A stretch of 64,000 nt of DNA from Stutzerimonas frequens (GCF_024448335.1 NZ_JAMOHM010000002.1:186001-250000), one strand, 5' to 3'. Positions 1 through 10,009 are shown, counted from the stretch's first letter. Translations and numbers: made by a program. Notes: generated from the letters alone by a model not told the origin.

Positions 1-787
1 TATCGGCCGCCGAGCGCAGGGCAGCCATCAACGCAAACGGGCTCAGCCGATCATTCAGCGGAAGGTCCCCTCGCGCGAACACCAGCATGTCGCGGACCTG
101 ATGCTCAAGCTCGTGCAACCGCGCCTTGATATTTCCAGCGAAGCGCTGCTGCAACTCCTCGCTGAGTCCGCCCTGCTCCAGGTGACTGGCATACAGCAGG
201 GCACTGGACAGCGGCGTGCGTACCTGATGCGCAAGCGACGCAACCATCCGCCCGAGCGCAGACAACCGCTCATGACGAGCCAACTGATCCTGCAGACGAC
301 GAGTTTCAGTGAGATCGGTCAGCAGCACCAGCTGTCCCGGCTCGCCACTAAGCGAGCGCGTGGCGATGGAAAGCCGGCGCCCGCTGCGCAAGGAAATCTC
401 GTGGCCGTCGTCGCGACGCGGTGCGAAGCTGCGCGCGATCACCTCACGCCACAAGGCGCCCGTTAGCGGCTCCCCAAGCAACTCCAACGCCACCGGATTG
501 GCATCGCATACCACGCCTTGGCCGTCGATCACGACTACACCGCCCGGCAGCAGGTCGAGCACGTTCCGTAGCCGCTGCGCCAGTCGTTCCTTCTCTTCGA
601 ATTCCTGGCGTCGCAGCTCGCCAGCTTCGGCCAGCCTCCCCTGAAGCTCGGCGACCCGCGTATGCAACAGCCCCTCGGATTCGCTCAGTTGGCCAGATAT
701 CCGATCGAACAGCCTCAAAGACTGCGCCAGGGTACGCTCGTCGTTGCGCTCGCACGGCCCGTTGGAAGGCTCAGTGACAGCTTTCAA
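1..787 (-). CDS. fleS: Flagellar sensor histidine kinase FleS (partial, C-terminus off the left edge)
   Basis: Reading the minus strand from a TTG at 787 gives 262 residues with no stop before the window edge. Seen: a coiled-coil-like N-terminus (about residues 20-75), a PAS-like sensor segment (about 75-160), and a HisKA H-box reading SLAHQVRTPL with His187. There is no membrane segment, as expected for the cytoplasmic FleS family. The HATPase domain lies outside the window. An in-frame TGA two codons before the TTG and no early ATG make TTG the likely start, although the Shine-Dalgarno match is weak. It follows fleQ and has its own sigma54-type promoter at 832-846. FleS normally phosphorylates FleR, which switches on late-middle flagellar genes; fleR would be expected beyond the edge. 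Confidence 0.88.
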   Translation of the reverse strand, partial: MKAVTEPSNGPCERNDERTLAQSLRLFDRISGQLSESEGLLHTRVAELQGRLAEAGELRRQEFEEKERLAQRLRNVLDLLPGGVVVIDGQGVVCDANPVALELLGEPLTGALWREVIARSFAPRRDDGHEISLRSGRRLSIATRSLSGEPGQLVLLTDLTETRRLQDQLARHERLSALGRMVASLAHQVRTPLSSALLYASHLEQGGLSEELQQRFAGNIKARLHELEHQVRDMLVFARGDLPLNDRLSPFALMAALRSAAD

Positions 788-831
788 GATTCACTCACGC
801 CTGTCAAAAGATGGTCGGTGAGTGGAGGCGA

Positions 832-846
832 GCAATCTTCGTGCCC
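832..846 (-). promoter_or_regulatory. sigma54 (RpoN) promoter of fleS
   Basis: Minus strand reads GGGCACGAAGATTGC. This has the GG-N10-GC geometry and the TTGC -12 box of sigma54 promoters. The expected start point near 820 leaves a leader of about 33 nt before the fleS TTG. It lies between the fleQ terminator and fleS, matching FleQ/RpoN control of fleSR in Pseudomonas. Confidence 0.75.
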
Positions 847-882
847 ACCAGAGATCAGCGGACAGCTAACGTTGCAATGAAA

Positions 883-906
883 AAGGCCGCCCGATCAGGC
901 GGCCTT
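883..906 (-). terminator. Rho-independent terminator of fleQ
   Basis: A perfect 9-bp stem (AAGGCCGCC / GGCGGCCTT) with a 6-nt loop, followed on the minus strand by a run of T. It sits 18 bp past the fleQ stop and before the fleS promoter, so fleQ and fleSR form separate transcription units. Confidence 0.85.
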
Positions 907-923
907 GACTGGCTTTGCAGGTG

Positions 924-2390
924 CTATTCGGCCTCGTCATCCCGACGATTCATGCCGTACTTGCGCATCTTTTCCACCAGCGTGGTTCGCCGAATACGCA
1001 GGCGTTCGGCAGCCCGCGCCACAACGCCGCCAGCGTCTTCCAACGCCTGATGGATCAAACCCTGCTCGAGATTGCCGAGGTATTCCTTGAGATCCAGTCC
1101 CTCCACCGGCAGCATCGCCTGAGCTTCCGGGACGACCATAGGTGCGCTGATGGCCGCGCGCTCCTCCATTTCCTCGTTGAGGCTGGTGGCGTATTGCTCG
1201 TCATCATCGTCGACATGGCGAAATTTCTTCGGCAGTTCCATCACACCGATAACGCCATAGGGATGCATGATTGCCATGCGCTCAACGAGGTTGGCCAGCT
1301 CACGAACATTGCCCGGCCAGTCATGTCGGCACAACGACATGATCGCAGCCGAATTGAAGCGGATGGAACCGCGCTTCTCATGCTCCATGCGCGAGATCAG
1401 CTCGTTCATCAACAGGGGGATATCTTCGACACGCTCGCGCAGAGGCGCCATCTCGATCGGGAAAACGTTGAGTCGATAGTAGAGATCCTCGCGAAAGGTC
1501 CCCTCCTCGATCATTTTTTCCAGGTTCTTGTGGGTGGCTGCGATGATGCGCACATCCGCGCTCTGAGTACGGTTGCTGCCCACCCGCTCGAAGGTGCGCT
1601 CCTGCAGAACGCGCAGCAGCTTGACCTGCATCGGCAGCGGCATGTCACCGATCTCATCGAGGAACAGGGTTCCGCCCTCGGCCAGCTCGAAACGCCCTGA
1701 ACGAGCCGTAATGGCTCCGGTAAAGGCGCCTTTTTCGTGACCGAACAGTTCGCTCTCGAGAAGCTCCGCGGGAATCGCACCACAGTTGACGGGAACGAAC
1801 GGGCCCTGCCGGCGCTTGGAGTGGTAATGCAGATTGCGCGCGACGACTTCCTTGCCGGTTCCTGACTCACCGAGGATGAGCACGCTTGCCTCGGTGTCGG
1901 CGACCTGCTGCATCATTTGCCGGACATGCTGTACCGCACGACTGGTGCCGACCAGGCTACGAAACAGATTCGGCTCACGCTGCCGGCCTCGGGATTTGGC
2001 CTGATCGTACATCTCCCGATAGATCTGCGCGCGATGCAGGGAATCGAGCAGCTTGTTATAGCTGGGTGGCATCTCCAGGCTGGTCAGCACCCGACGGCGT
2101 ATCTCTTCCGGCCAGTCAGCCGGTGCTGGCTCGCCAATGAGCATCAAGGGAACATTCTCGTCCCACTTGCCCATCTGTTTGATCAGCTCGACCGCCCCCC
2201 CACGAGCACTGACATCGCCGAGCAAGACGCCGATGACAGCGCGACTGGACTCTAGGCCAGCAACCGCCTCCTGCCACTCGCTACTGGAACAAGCCAGATG
2301 ATCTTCGCTGAGGAAGTTCAGGATGACCGCAAGGTCTCGGCGGCGGTCTTGATCATCGTCTATCAACAAAATTTTGGTTTCACGCCACAT
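924..2390 (-). CDS. fleQ: Flagellar master regulator FleQ (sigma54 enhancer-binding protein, c-di-GMP responsive)
   Basis: 488 aa, full family length, beginning [11 protein letters not shown] like other pseudomonad FleQ proteins. An N-terminal receiver-like FleQ domain (about 1-130) is followed by an AAA+ domain with Walker A GESGTGKE (174-181) and the sigma54-contact loop GAFTGA (221-226). A Walker B segment [10 protein letters not shown] and a C-terminal Fis-type helix-turn-helix ([13 protein letters not shown]) complete it. FleQ activates middle flagellar promoters with RpoN. In Pseudomonas it also represses exopolysaccharide genes, switching with c-di-GMP and its antagonist FleN, which is encoded in this window at 22974-23801. 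It is monocistronic: a long leader upstream and a terminator at 883-906. Confidence 0.97.
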   Translation of the reverse strand: MWRETKILLIDDDQDRRRDLAVILNFLSEDHLACSSSEWQEAVAGLESSRAVIGVLLGDVSARGGAVELIKQMGKWDENVPLMLIGEPAPADWPEEIRRRVLTSLEMPPSYNKLLDSLHRAQIYREMYDQAKSRGRQREPNLFRSLVGTSRAVQHVRQMMQQVADTEASVLILGESGTGKEVVARNLHYHSKRRQGPFVPVNCGAIPAELLESELFGHEKGAFTGAITARSGRFELAEGGTLFLDEIGDMPLPMQVKLLRVLQERTFERVGSNRTQSADVRIIAATHKNLEKMIEEGTFREDLYYRLNVFPIEMAPLRERVEDIPLLMNELISRMEHEKRGSIRFNSAAIMSLCRHDWPGNVRELANLVERMAIMHPYGVIGVMELPKKFRHVDDDDEQYATSLNEEMEERAAISAPMVVPEAQAMLPVEGLDLKEYLGNLEQGLIHQALEDAGGVVARAAERLRIRRTTLVEKMRKYGMNRRDDEAE

Positions 2391-2777
2391 CTTGTTTATA
2401 GGGCTCTAAGAGGCTGAAAAGAAAGCCTGCGCTCGCATCCATGGGAAATAAAGGCGATCACATTTATGGCAGATGGAAGCTAGATTAATGAAAAAATGAA
2501 CTGAGTCAAATTTATGGCGTGAAATAGCGACCAAAGAACAAGCGGAAAATCAGCGCTTTGTGCGAAGAGTTAAAGCAGGGAGGGAATGTTAGACACACGT
2601 TAGCGTGATTAGACGTCAACTACGCGACAGTAGCCGACAGAACTGCGCTATGCAGAAAAGGCGTGGCGACATAATGCCACACACTTTGTAATGCTTTGAT
2701 GAGGCCGATATTGGCATCACAGGCACCTGGACGCGTCGCCAGCAGGCATGCGCCCCAGCAAAGACTTATGCCGCGAC
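2391..2777. promoter_or_regulatory. 387-bp non-coding region upstream of fleQ, with candidate sigma70 promoter
   Basis: No supported gene. It is visibly AT-richer than its surroundings. A minus-strand TTGACT (2509-2504), 16 bp, TAATCT (2487-2482) is the best sigma70 candidate, giving a leader of about 85 nt before fleQ; its -10 matches only three of six consensus bases. The octamer TTTATGGC occurs twice, at 2463-2470 and 2511-2518. An imperfect dyad GTGGC/GCCAC spans 2663-2680 and could be an operator. No convincing terminator for fliT was found at the right end of the gap. Confidence 0.45.
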
Positions 2778-3074
2778 TCAGCCGAACAGCTGATACACCT
2801 TCGCCCCTTGCTGCGATTGGTTCAGCTGCCGCAGCTCGCCGGCAATCCGCCGCTGCTCGACCTGACAGGTGCTGACCATTTCGCGGTAGAGCTCAAGTAG
2901 CTCCTGGAGGCGCTGGCGAAGCACAACGTTGTCGCGCTCCGAGTCCCTCATCACGTCGTCGACGGCATTGCGGCATTCACGGTCGAGCATACTGATCGCC
3001 GCCCAATCCTGCTGGCTAAGCGCGTCGCGCAAAGCAGAACCAGTTTCTTCAAGGCGTTTGACGGAAGCGTTCAT
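2778..3074 (-). CDS. fliT: Flagellar export chaperone FliT-like protein
   Basis: 98 aa, small, charged and almost entirely helical, beginning MNASVKRLEETG and ending GAKVYQLFG. This fits the FliT chaperone family, which binds the FliD cap protein and prevents its early assembly. The start at 3074 is chosen because CCGGAG sits six bases before the ATG and the strong FliA promoter at 3154-3180 would fall inside a longer reading. In most pseudomonads this gene follows fliD-fliS and precedes fleQ. Here fleQ is downstream as expected, but a lipoprotein gene and the ccm operon lie upstream, so it is separated from fliD and fliS. The family call rests on recollection of pseudomonad FliT and on its position. 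Confidence 0.7.
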   Translation of the reverse strand: MNASVKRLEETGSALRDALSQQDWAAISMLDRECRNAVDDVMRDSERDNVVLRQRLQELLELYREMVSTCQVEQRRIAGELRQLNQSQQGAKVYQLFG

Positions 3075-3153
3075 GCTCGACTCCGGGGGCTGTGCCCGAT
3101 ACGACGGCTTATGCCGAACCAGCTGAGAGGTATTCACCAACGGTGCTCCAGCT

Positions 3154-3180
3154 ATATCGGCCACCCCTCGACGGCCTTTA
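3154..3180 (-). promoter_or_regulatory. FliA (sigma28) promoter of fliT
   Basis: Minus strand reads TAAA (3180-3177), exactly 15 bp, then GCCGATAT (3161-3154). This matches the enterobacterial sigma28 consensus TAAA-N15-GCCGATAA at all but the last base. The predicted start near 3147 gives a leader of about 73 nt before fliT. Confidence 0.75.
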
Positions 3181-3226
3181 GACCGGGTCGCCAAAAACTA
3201 TACCGACGCTACCGCGACCGAGAGAT

Positions 3227-3667
3227 TCAGTGGCGGTTGCGCAAGCCCGGCGGGACACTTGGCGGCGCCACTGGCTCCCAGGGTCCATCAGGCTGACCGG
3301 CACAGAACCAATCGCCGTCCCAGCGATAGTAAAGACGCTCCCGATAGTACAGCTCGCGTCCTTCGACGACATACACCCCGAGCCGGTTATCCCAGTGCGC
3401 CGCAACATGCGGCGGCGGCGCATAACGAGGATGGCTTTTCTGGGTCGCCGGCGCGCGCGGTGCAGGCGGCGCCTTGATCGGTGGCGGCGAAATGACCGGA
3501 GCACTCGGCTCGGGGGCTCGCGGTACCGGCTTCGCCGCGGGCGGCTGAGGGCTCGACTCGTAGGGGGTTCCCGCGCAAGCGCCGAGCAACACGCTCAACC
3601 CCACCAGCACGGCGTGTCGCCAGGTAGTCCGGAACGCGCGGCGACCGGGGGCTAGCTTCGCAGTCAT
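3227..3667 (-). CDS. Proline-rich lipoprotein of unknown function, last gene of the ccm operon
   Basis: 146 aa with an N-terminal hydrophobic segment ending in the lipobox LLGAC, so export and lipidation are predicted. A long proline/alanine-rich linker (about residues 38-80) follows. The C-terminal aromatic region reads HWDNRLGVYVVEG, then LYYRERLYYRWDGDWF, resembling small YXRW-rich envelope domains. It starts 17 bp after the ccmI stop and is probably co-transcribed with it; the ATG at 3667 is preferred over a longer reading that overlaps ccmI. I do not recognise a named family. A role linked to cytochrome c maturation rests only on position. Confidence 0.65.
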   Translation of the reverse strand: MTAKLAPGRRAFRTTWRHAVLVGLSVLLGACAGTPYESSPQPPAAKPVPRAPEPSAPVISPPPIKAPPAPRAPATQKSHPRYAPPPHVAAHWDNRLGVYVVEGRELYYRERLYYRWDGDWFCAGQPDGPWEPVAPPSVPPGLRNRH

Positions 3668-3683
3668 TTGTATCTCTTGGGCG

Positions 3684-4886
3684 TCAGGGAGTGTCGGCAC
3701 GATCGATGACGAGTCGTACGCTCCGCTCGTCACCCTTGGTGTCGAGCGCCACGCTTCGACCCATCCACTCGCCTTTGGTTGCATCACCTGTGCTGGAAAT
3801 CCTGGCCATCAGCACCACCTGCTCGACACTGGATATCTTCAGGGACGGGATCATCGCATCGGCATCGCTCAGGCTGATCGACGTCGGTAGATCGGCGACC
3901 GTCAGGCGCTTGGCCGCGAGTGGAGCAGGCGGGCCGGCGACGGCACGTGCGAAAACGAATACGCTGTCCTGCGGCGAAACAGCCTTGGCCACCTCAGGAT
4001 CGAGCTGGACCTCGACCTGCAGCGTGATGCCCGCTACCTCAGGCTGTGACGCCGTTTCGGCAGGTTCACCAAGCTGCTCACGAGCGCGGTTGATTCCTCC
4101 CCGAATCGCCTCCCGCGACGGATCGTTCTCCGGAAGCGCAGCGACCAGCTGCTCCCAGAAGCGTACCGCATCGGCATAACGCGCCTCTTCGAACGCCGCA
4201 ATTCCGAGTAGCCCAAGGCTGGTTACCTCCTGAGGATCTCCCCGCAGCGCTTCGTCGGTCAGCGCCTGCAGGTCAGGAGTCCATTGCCGATCCCGCGCGA
4301 AATACAACGCCTGCGCCCACTGACCGAGCAGCTCCGGCTGACGCCCGGCAAGCTCGACAACCTGGGCAAAAGCCTTCGCCGCATCCGCTGGACGCTCCTG
4401 GTTCATGTAGGTGCGGCCAAGGAAGTACCAGGCCTCGGCCGAGTCCGGCTGCGCCTTCACTGCCTGTTCGAGGCGTGCGGTCATTTCCTCGACGGTGCGC
4501 GGCTGCTCGCTGAACTGTCGCGCCAGCTGCACCTTGTCGCTGGCGCCCCAATGCAGGTATAGGCCATAGCCCATCAGCGGCACCAGAAGCGCCGCGACCA
4601 ACGGGACGCTGCGACCAAGCCTGGCGGTGCGCGGTGCACCGCTCTCTTCGGTATCCTCAAGCAACTCACGAGCGGCATCCGCTCGCCCCGCCTCCAGCTG
4701 CTCGGCACTCAACGTGCCGGCCTCGTGCTGGGCGGTGAGCTCTGCCATGCGCTCCTCATACAACGCCACATTGAGCGCGGTGCGGTCTTCTTCTGCCTGG
4801 GCACGGCGGCCGCGCAGAATCGGAAGCAGGAGAAAGGCCAGCGCCACCAGCAGCAAGCCGGCGGCGGCAATCCAGAAATCGATCAT
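3684..4886 (-). CDS. ccmI: Cytochrome c maturation protein CcmI (CycH), apocytochrome chaperone
   Basis: 400 aa. The N-terminus [22 protein letters not shown] is one membrane segment, a second lies near residues 92-112, and the periplasmic part carries TPR motifs ([20 protein letters not shown]). A beta-rich C-terminal domain follows. CcmI binds the C-terminal helix of apocytochromes c and passes them to CcmH/CcmF for heme attachment. The start ATG overlaps the ccmH stop (ATGA), showing translational coupling. This is the fused long form that joins CcmI-1 and CcmI-2 parts, usual in Pseudomonas. Confidence 0.95.
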   Translation of the reverse strand: MIDFWIAAAGLLLVALAFLLLPILRGRRAQAEEDRTALNVALYEERMAELTAQHEAGTLSAEQLEAGRADAARELLEDTEESGAPRTARLGRSVPLVAALLVPLMGYGLYLHWGASDKVQLARQFSEQPRTVEEMTARLEQAVKAQPDSAEAWYFLGRTYMNQERPADAAKAFAQVVELAGRQPELLGQWAQALYFARDRQWTPDLQALTDEALRGDPQEVTSLGLLGIAAFEEARYADAVRFWEQLVAALPENDPSREAIRGGINRAREQLGEPAETASQPEVAGITLQVEVQLDPEVAKAVSPQDSVFVFARAVAGPPAPLAAKRLTVADLPTSISLSDADAMIPSLKISSVEQVVLMARISSTGDATKGEWMGRSVALDTKGDERSVRLVIDRADTP

Positions 4887-5356
4887 GGTTCTTTTTTATC
4901 CAACAGCTTGGCGAGACGTTCGCGTTCTGTCTCGGAGAGAGTGTGCGATGCGGGGGCGTTCTCGAACCGGCGACGACGAACCAGAATGACCGCCAGTACG
5001 CCAAAACCCAGCACCAGCAGCGCGACGGGCCCATACCAGAGCAGCATGGTCTTCGCATTCATCGGCGGCTTGTATCGAACGAAATCGCCATAGCGCTCGA
5101 CCAGGTAATCCACGATCTGCTCGTTGCTCTGCCCCTCTTCGAGCATGCGGAAGATTTCCTGGCGCAGGTCCATGGCAATGGGTGCGTTCGAGTCAGCGAT
5201 GTTCTGGTTCTGGCACTTCGGGCAGCGCAGCTCTTCGGTCAGGGTGCGATAACGCTCGCGCTCGGCCTCGTCACGAAACTCATAGGTATCGATTGCGCCC
5301 TGCGCACTGGTCACCAGCGCAAGCCCGAGAAGCGCGGCGTGGATCAGTCGTTTCAT
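4883..5356 (-). CDS. ccmH: Cytochrome c maturation thiol-disulfide protein CcmH (CcmL/CycL)
   Basis: 157 aa. A signal peptide precedes the hallmark [10 protein letters not shown] with the redox pair Cys45/Cys48, then [15 protein letters not shown]-terminal membrane anchor ([20 protein letters not shown]) is followed by an arginine-rich tail. CcmH reduces the CXXCH cysteines of apocytochromes in the periplasm together with CcmG. It overlaps both neighbours by ATGA junctions. Confidence 0.96.
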   Translation of the reverse strand: MKRLIHAALLGLALVTSAQGAIDTYEFRDEAERERYRTLTEELRCPKCQNQNIADSNAPIAMDLRQEIFRMLEEGQSNEQIVDYLVERYGDFVRYKPPMNAKTMLLWYGPVALLVLGFGVLAVILVRRRRFENAPASHTLSETERERLAKLLDKKEP

Positions 5357-5883
5357 TCGTCCACCAGCTCCTGATAGAGCGCCGCCAGCTGCTCACGCCA
5401 GACCTGATCGTCGATGACCCCTACGAACTTGTGGCGAATGACACCCTGCTTGTCGATCAGGAAAGTCTCCGGCGCGCCGTAGACGCCCAGGTCCAGCCCC
5501 AGGCTGCCCTGCTCGTCGCGAATGTTCAGTTGATAGGGGTCGTGGAACTCGTTCAGCCACTTCTGCGCCGCCGCGTTGTCGTCCTTGTAGTTGACGCCAT
5601 GGATCACCACGCCCTGCGCTGCGAGACGGTTGAGCACAGGGTGCTCGACCTTGCACGCGACGCACCAGGTCGCCCACACGTTGAGCAACGCCGGCTTGCC
5701 CTTGAGGTCGTCCTGGCTGATCAGACGCTGCTCATCCTCCACCGAAGGAAGCGAGAACGAAGGTACCGGCTTGCCGATCAACGCCGAAGGCAGCTCCGAC
5801 GGATCGAGAAACAAGCCGCGATAGAGAAACACCGCGATGATCAGAAAGACCACCAGTGGCAGCAGCATCAACAGTCTTTTCAC
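5353..5883 (-). CDS. ccmG: Periplasmic thioredoxin CcmG (DsbE)
   Basis: 176 aa with one N-terminal membrane anchor (LLMLLPLVVFLIIAVFLY) and a thioredoxin fold whose active site is WATWCVACKVEHP (Cys74/Cys77). The acidic and GVNYKDD segments are typical of DsbE. It keeps CcmH and apocytochrome thiols reduced, receiving electrons from DsbD. The start codon is GTG, one base after the ccmF stop; no ATG is available near the anchor. Confidence 0.95.
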   Translation of the reverse strand: MKRLLMLLPLVVFLIIAVFLYRGLFLDPSELPSALIGKPVPSFSLPSVEDEQRLISQDDLKGKPALLNVWATWCVACKVEHPVLNRLAAQGVVIHGVNYKDDNAAAQKWLNEFHDPYQLNIRDEQGSLGLDLGVYGAPETFLIDKQGVIRHKFVGVIDDQVWREQLAALYQELVDE

Positions 5884-5884
5884 A

Positions 5885-7858
5885 TCAGGCTCCTTGTGCC
5901 GCCATGCCGAGGGCTTCGCGCACCCGGGTCTTGACCTTCACTCGATAGCGGCGGTCGCTGGCTGCCAGCACACCGCCGAACGCCATCATCAGACCGCCGA
6001 GCCAGATCCAGCGCACGAACGGCTTGATATGCACCCGTACCGCCCAGGCGCCGCCATCCAATGGCTCACCCAGCGCCACATAGAGGTCACGGGTGAAGCC
6101 GGCATCGATGCCCGCCTCGGTCATCGGCATCTGCTGCACGGTATAGAGACGTTTCTCGGGATGCAGCGTGGCAACCTGCTTGTCGCCATCGAGCACACGG
6201 ATAGTCGCCTTGTCCGAAGTGAAATTCGGCCCCTCATGATGCACGGCGCCTTCGAAGACGAACCGATAGCCACCCAGCTCCAGCGATTCGCCGGGCGCCA
6301 GCCGCAGATCCCGCTCAGCGCTCTGGTGGCTGGTCAACACAACACCGATGGCACAGACGACCAGGCCAATATGCGCCAGGTGCATGCCCCAATAGCTCGG
6401 CGACAGACTGCGCATGCCCTTGACCAGCCCCTTGTGACGGGTCTTGTCGAGCAGATCGCGAACACTGGCCAGTACCACCCAGGCCCCAAGCAGACACACC
6501 GCCAGTACCGCCCAATTGAAATCGCCGAACAACAGCGAACCCAGGCCGCCGAGGATCACGCTGGCGATCAACACCGGCGTGAGCATGCCGAGCAGCCACT
6601 TGAATGGGGTGTCTTTCCAACGGACGAGGATACCTACGGCCAGGGCCAACATCAGCGCCGCCACCAACGGAACGAACATCGCGTTGAAGTACGGCGGGCC
6701 GACCGAAAGCTTGGCGCCGGACAGCGCGTCGAGCAGCAGCGGATACAGCGTGCCCAGGAGAATCATGGCGGTCGCAACGACCAGCAGCAGGTTGTTCACC
6801 AACAGCAGCGTTTCCCGGGACCAAAGGCCGAAACCGACCTGGCTCTTGACCACCGGGGCGCGCATGGCGAACAGGGTCAGGGAACCCCCCACGACCATTA
6901 GCAGGAAAACCAGAATGAATACGCCGCGCTCCGGATCGGTAGCGAATGCATGTACCGATGTCAGCACGCCGGAGCGGACCAGGAAGGTGCCGAGCAGACT
7001 CAGGGAGAACGCGGCAATGGCCAGCAGCACCGTCCAGCTCTTGAATACGCCGCGCTTCTCGGTGACTGCCAGCGAGTGGATCAGCGCGGTGCCGACCAGC
7101 CACGGCATGAAGGAGGCGTTTTCCACCGGATCCCAGAACCACCAGCCACCCCAGCCCAGCTCGTAGTACGCCCACCAGGACCCCAACGCGATACCCAGCC
7201 CGAGGAAGGCCCAGGCCACCAGGGTCCAGGGACGCGACCAGCGCGCCCAGGCGGCGTCGAGCCGCCCGCCCAGCAGCGCGGCGATGGCGAACGCGAATGC
7301 CACGGAAAAGCCGACATAGCCCATGTACAGCATCGGCGGATGGACGATCAGACCGAAGTCCTGCAGCAGCGGGTTGAGATCCCGACCGTCCATCGGCGAT
7401 TGCGGCAGCAGCCGCTCGAACGGGTTGGACGTGACGATCAGGAACAACAGAAAGCCGATGCTGATCAGCCCCATTACACCAAGCACCCGGGCGAGCATGT
7501 CTTCCGGCAGCTGGCGGGAGAAGATCGACACGGCGAAGGTCCAGCCGGCCAGGATTAATGCCCAGAGCAGCAACGAGCCTTCGTGGGCGCCCCAGACCGC
7601 GCTGAACTTGTAGTACCAGGGCAGCGCACTATTCGAGTTCTGAGCGACATAGGCGACCGAGAAATCATCGACCATGAAGGCATAGGTCAGGCAGATGAAG
7701 GCGAATGCGAGAAACGCGAATTGCCCCCAGGCCGCCGGCTGCGCAAGCCCCATCCACTGCCGGTCACCCCGCCAGGCACCGATCAGTGGCAGCGTCGCCT
7801 GCACGACCGCCAGGCACAGCGCAAGAATCATCGCCAGGTGGCCGAGCTCGGGAATCAT
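5885..7858 (-). CDS. ccmF: Heme lyase subunit CcmF
   Basis: 657 aa with many membrane segments and the periplasmic tryptophan-rich heme-handling motif, seen as [16 protein letters not shown] and PWL. A further conserved block is [10 protein letters not shown]. CcmF works with CcmH and CcmI to attach heme from holo-CcmE to CXXCH apocytochromes. Length is normal for the family. The ATG overlaps the ccmE stop by ATGA. Confidence 0.97.
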   Translation of the reverse strand: MIPELGHLAMILALCLAVVQATLPLIGAWRGDRQWMGLAQPAAWGQFAFLAFAFICLTYAFMVDDFSVAYVAQNSNSALPWYYKFSAVWGAHEGSLLLWALILAGWTFAVSIFSRQLPEDMLARVLGVMGLISIGFLLFLIVTSNPFERLLPQSPMDGRDLNPLLQDFGLIVHPPMLYMGYVGFSVAFAFAIAALLGGRLDAAWARWSRPWTLVAWAFLGLGIALGSWWAYYELGWGGWWFWDPVENASFMPWLVGTALIHSLAVTEKRGVFKSWTVLLAIAAFSLSLLGTFLVRSGVLTSVHAFATDPERGVFILVFLLMVVGGSLTLFAMRAPVVKSQVGFGLWSRETLLLVNNLLLVVATAMILLGTLYPLLLDALSGAKLSVGPPYFNAMFVPLVAALMLALAVGILVRWKDTPFKWLLGMLTPVLIASVILGGLGSLLFGDFNWAVLAVCLLGAWVVLASVRDLLDKTRHKGLVKGMRSLSPSYWGMHLAHIGLVVCAIGVVLTSHQSAERDLRLAPGESLELGGYRFVFEGAVHHEGPNFTSDKATIRVLDGDKQVATLHPEKRLYTVQQMPMTEAGIDAGFTRDLYVALGEPLDGGAWAVRVHIKPFVRWIWLGGLMMAFGGVLAASDRRYRVKVKTRVREALGMAAQGA

Positions 7859-8322
7859 TTCGCGTACTCCTTCTTGCCGCCTTCGTAGTGTTTCATCATG
7901 CCGCTCTGCTCCAGCGCCTGGGTCACTTCGGGCGGCATGTAATTTTCGTCGTGCTTGGCCAGCACCTCATCGGCGACCAGGACACCATCGGCATTGACCC
8001 GGCCCAATGCGACGATGCCCTGTCCTTCGCGGAACAGATCGGGGAGGATGCCCTGATAGCTGATGGTCACCGTCTCCACTCCGTCGGTCACTCGGAACGA
8101 TACGCTGAGTGAATCGTTGGTGCGCTGTACCGAGCCTTCCTCGACCAGCCCGCCGGCGCGAATACGAGTGCCTTCCGGCGCCTCTCCCGCCGCGATCTGG
8201 GTCGGTGTGTAGAACAGGTTGATGTTCTGCTGCAGAGCGGACAACGCCAGCGCCACGGCAATACCGACACCGGCGAGAATCGCCAGGACGATGAAAAGAC
8301 GCTTCTTGCGCACCGGATTCAC
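7855..8322 (-). CDS. ccmE: Periplasmic heme chaperone CcmE
   Basis: 155 aa: short basic N-terminus, one membrane anchor (residues 9-30) and an OB-fold domain. The heme-binding site is [10 protein letters not shown], with His124 as the covalent heme ligand and Tyr128 as axial ligand. The start is GTG at 8322 and overlaps the ccmD stop (GTGA). CcmE accepts heme from CcmC/CcmD and is released by the CcmAB ATPase. Confidence 0.96.
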   Translation of the reverse strand: MNPVRKKRLFIVLAILAGVGIAVALALSALQQNINLFYTPTQIAAGEAPEGTRIRAGGLVEEGSVQRTNDSLSVSFRVTDGVETVTISYQGILPDLFREGQGIVALGRVNADGVLVADEVLAKHDENYMPPEVTQALEQSGMMKHYEGGKKEYAK

Positions 8323-8495
8323 TTCGACTCCTCCCGGCGCAAACGACGCGCCTCATCTTGCAGATAGCGCCGGCGCGAGAGGGCCGGCAGCACGACATTG
8401 AGAATCAGGACCGCCAGGCTTATGCCGTAGGAAGTCCAGACATACACGCCATGATTGCCCATGGCGATGAATTCGGCGAAGGACGAAAAGTTCAC
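8319..8495 (-). CDS. ccmD: Small membrane protein CcmD
   Basis: A 58-residue frame starting with GTG at 8495: [20 protein letters not shown], then one membrane helix ([18 protein letters not shown]) and a charged tail [18 protein letters not shown]. This is the typical CcmD layout: a short periplasmic GxHxxYVW stretch, one helix and a basic cytoplasmic tail. It overlaps the ccmC stop by 4 nt and the ccmE start by 3 nt. CcmD stabilises the CcmC-heme-CcmE complex. The GTG start and short length make it easy to miss. Confidence 0.93.
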   Translation of the reverse strand: MNFSSFAEFIAMGNHGVYVWTSYGISLAVLILNVVLPALSRRRYLQDEARRLRREESK

Positions 8496-9247
8496 GAGTT
8501 GTTTCCCACCAGAGCCTTGACCTCGGTCTTCACCCAGCTCGCACGCGATTCACGGCGAAGGACTTCCAGGCGCATGCGCATGAGCAAAACCGCGGCAAAG
8601 AAGCAGTAGAAACCGATCACCATGATCAGCAACGGCAGCCACATCTCTACCGGCATCGCAGGCTTCTCGGTGACCTTGAAGGTGGCCGGTTGATGAAGCG
8701 TATTCCACCACTCGACCGAGTACTTGATGATCGGGATGTTCACCACGCCGACGATCGCCAGCACGGCGCAGGCCTTGGCAGCACTGTCGCGGTTGCTGAT
8801 CGCCTGGCCCAGCGCGATGACACCGAAGTACAGGAACAGCAGAATCAGCATCGAGGTGAGTCGTGCATCCCAGACCCACCAGGCGCCCCAGGTCGGCTTG
8901 CCCCAGACCGCGCCGGTCAGCAGTGCAATAAAGGTCATCCAGGCGCCAATGGGGGCCGCCTGCTGCAGCGCAACGTCGGCGAGCTTCATCTTCCAGACCA
9001 GCCCGACCACGCCGGCGACGGCAAGCATCACGTAGATGGACTGGGCCAGAAATGCTGCGGGAACATGAATGTAGATGATCCTGAAGCTATTGCCCTGCTG
9101 ATAATCCTCCGGTGCGAACGCCAGCCCCCAGACCGTTCCGACGCCGATCAGCAATACCGCAGCCCACCCCAGCCAGGGCAGCCAGCGCCCGCTGATCTCG
9201 TAGAACCACTTGGGTGAACCCAGCTTGTGAAACCATGTCCAGTTCAT
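8492..9247 (-). CDS. ccmC: Heme handling protein CcmC
   Basis: 251 aa from [10 protein letters not shown], with six predicted membrane helices and the tryptophan-rich periplasmic motif [13 protein letters not shown]. Conserved His residues flank it (IYIHVPAAF and NTLHQPATF). CcmC presents heme to CcmE. The ATG at 9247 is preferred to an upstream in-frame start because it gives the conserved N-terminus. Confidence 0.95.
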   Translation of the reverse strand: MNWTWFHKLGSPKWFYEISGRWLPWLGWAAVLLIGVGTVWGLAFAPEDYQQGNSFRIIYIHVPAAFLAQSIYVMLAVAGVVGLVWKMKLADVALQQAAPIGAWMTFIALLTGAVWGKPTWGAWWVWDARLTSMLILLFLYFGVIALGQAISNRDSAAKACAVLAIVGVVNIPIIKYSVEWWNTLHQPATFKVTEKPAMPVEMWLPLLIMVIGFYCFFAAVLLMRMRLEVLRRESRASWVKTEVKALVGNNS

Positions 9248-9337
9248 CGGATGACTCGTCGTTCTGCGAGTGCCTGATCTCAGGCCTCGACATTCGCTAT
9301 GTCGACCGGGCACAGGCGCCGGCCATCAGGTGTACCG

Positions 9338-10009
9338 CTACTCGCCAACGCTGATCTTCAGCCCGGCGGCTATCGCAAAGGGTGTAAGAGTAACCGCCAA
9401 CGCGGTCAGACTGGCCAGCCACAGCAGGTGCCCGACCGCCGGAAGCCCCTGCAAAGCGGCCTGCAACGCGCCGCTGCCCAGAATCAGCACGGGGATGTAG
9501 AGCGGCAGAATGAGCAGAGCAAGCAGCAACCCGCCTCTTTTGAGCCCCACCGTCAGGGCCGCACCGACCGCGCCGAGCAGGCTGAGAATGGGCGTACCCA
9601 GCAGCAGCGAGATCAACAGTACCGGCATGGTGTCGAGCGGCAATCCCAGCATCAGCCCAAGCAAGGGTGCCAACAAGACCAGCGCCAGACCTGAAAACGC
9701 CCAGTGTGCCAGCACCTTGGCGAGCACCAGAAGCGCAAGCGGGTGCGGCGAAACGACCCACTGCTCGAGCGAGCCATCCTCGAAGTCACTGCGAAAAAGG
9801 CCATCCAGCGAGAGCAGCACGGCCAGAAGCGCGGCGACCCAGACCAGCCCCGGAGAAATCGTTTGCAACAGTTGCGTCTCGGGCCCGACCGCCAGCGGAA
9901 ACAGCGCGATGACGATTGCGAAGAACACCAGGGGATTGGCCAGCTCGGCCGGACGACGAAACAGCAGGCGCGCCTCGCGAGCCAGCAGAAGCGTGAAGAC
10001 GCTGCTCAT
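9338..10009 (-). CDS. ccmB: ABC transporter permease CcmB
   Basis: 223 aa with six membrane segments. The conserved block [25 protein letters not shown] is followed by [11 protein letters not shown]. It pairs with CcmA to release holo-CcmE from CcmCD by ATP hydrolysis. Its ATG overlaps the ccmA stop (ATGA). A 90-bp gap without signals separates it from ccmC. Confidence 0.95.
   Translation of the reverse strand: MSSVFTLLLAREARLLFRRPAELANPLVFFAIVIALFPLAVGPETQLLQTISPGLVWVAALLAVLLSLDGLFRSDFEDGSLEQWVVSPHPLALLVLAKVLAHWAFSGLALVLLAPLLGLMLGLPLDTMPVLLISLLLGTPILSLLGAVGAALTVGLKRGGLLLALLILPLYIPVLILGSGALQAALQGLPAVGHLLWLASLTALAVTLTPFAIAAGLKISVGE

Noticed and set aside
2391-2402. TATAAA just before the fleQ ATG as a -10 element
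   Set aside because: It is too close to the start codon to leave an untranslated leader with a ribosome site.
8319-8495. Apparent absence of ccmD
   Set aside because: A 58-residue GTG-start frame with CcmD layout fills the ccmC-ccmE gap.
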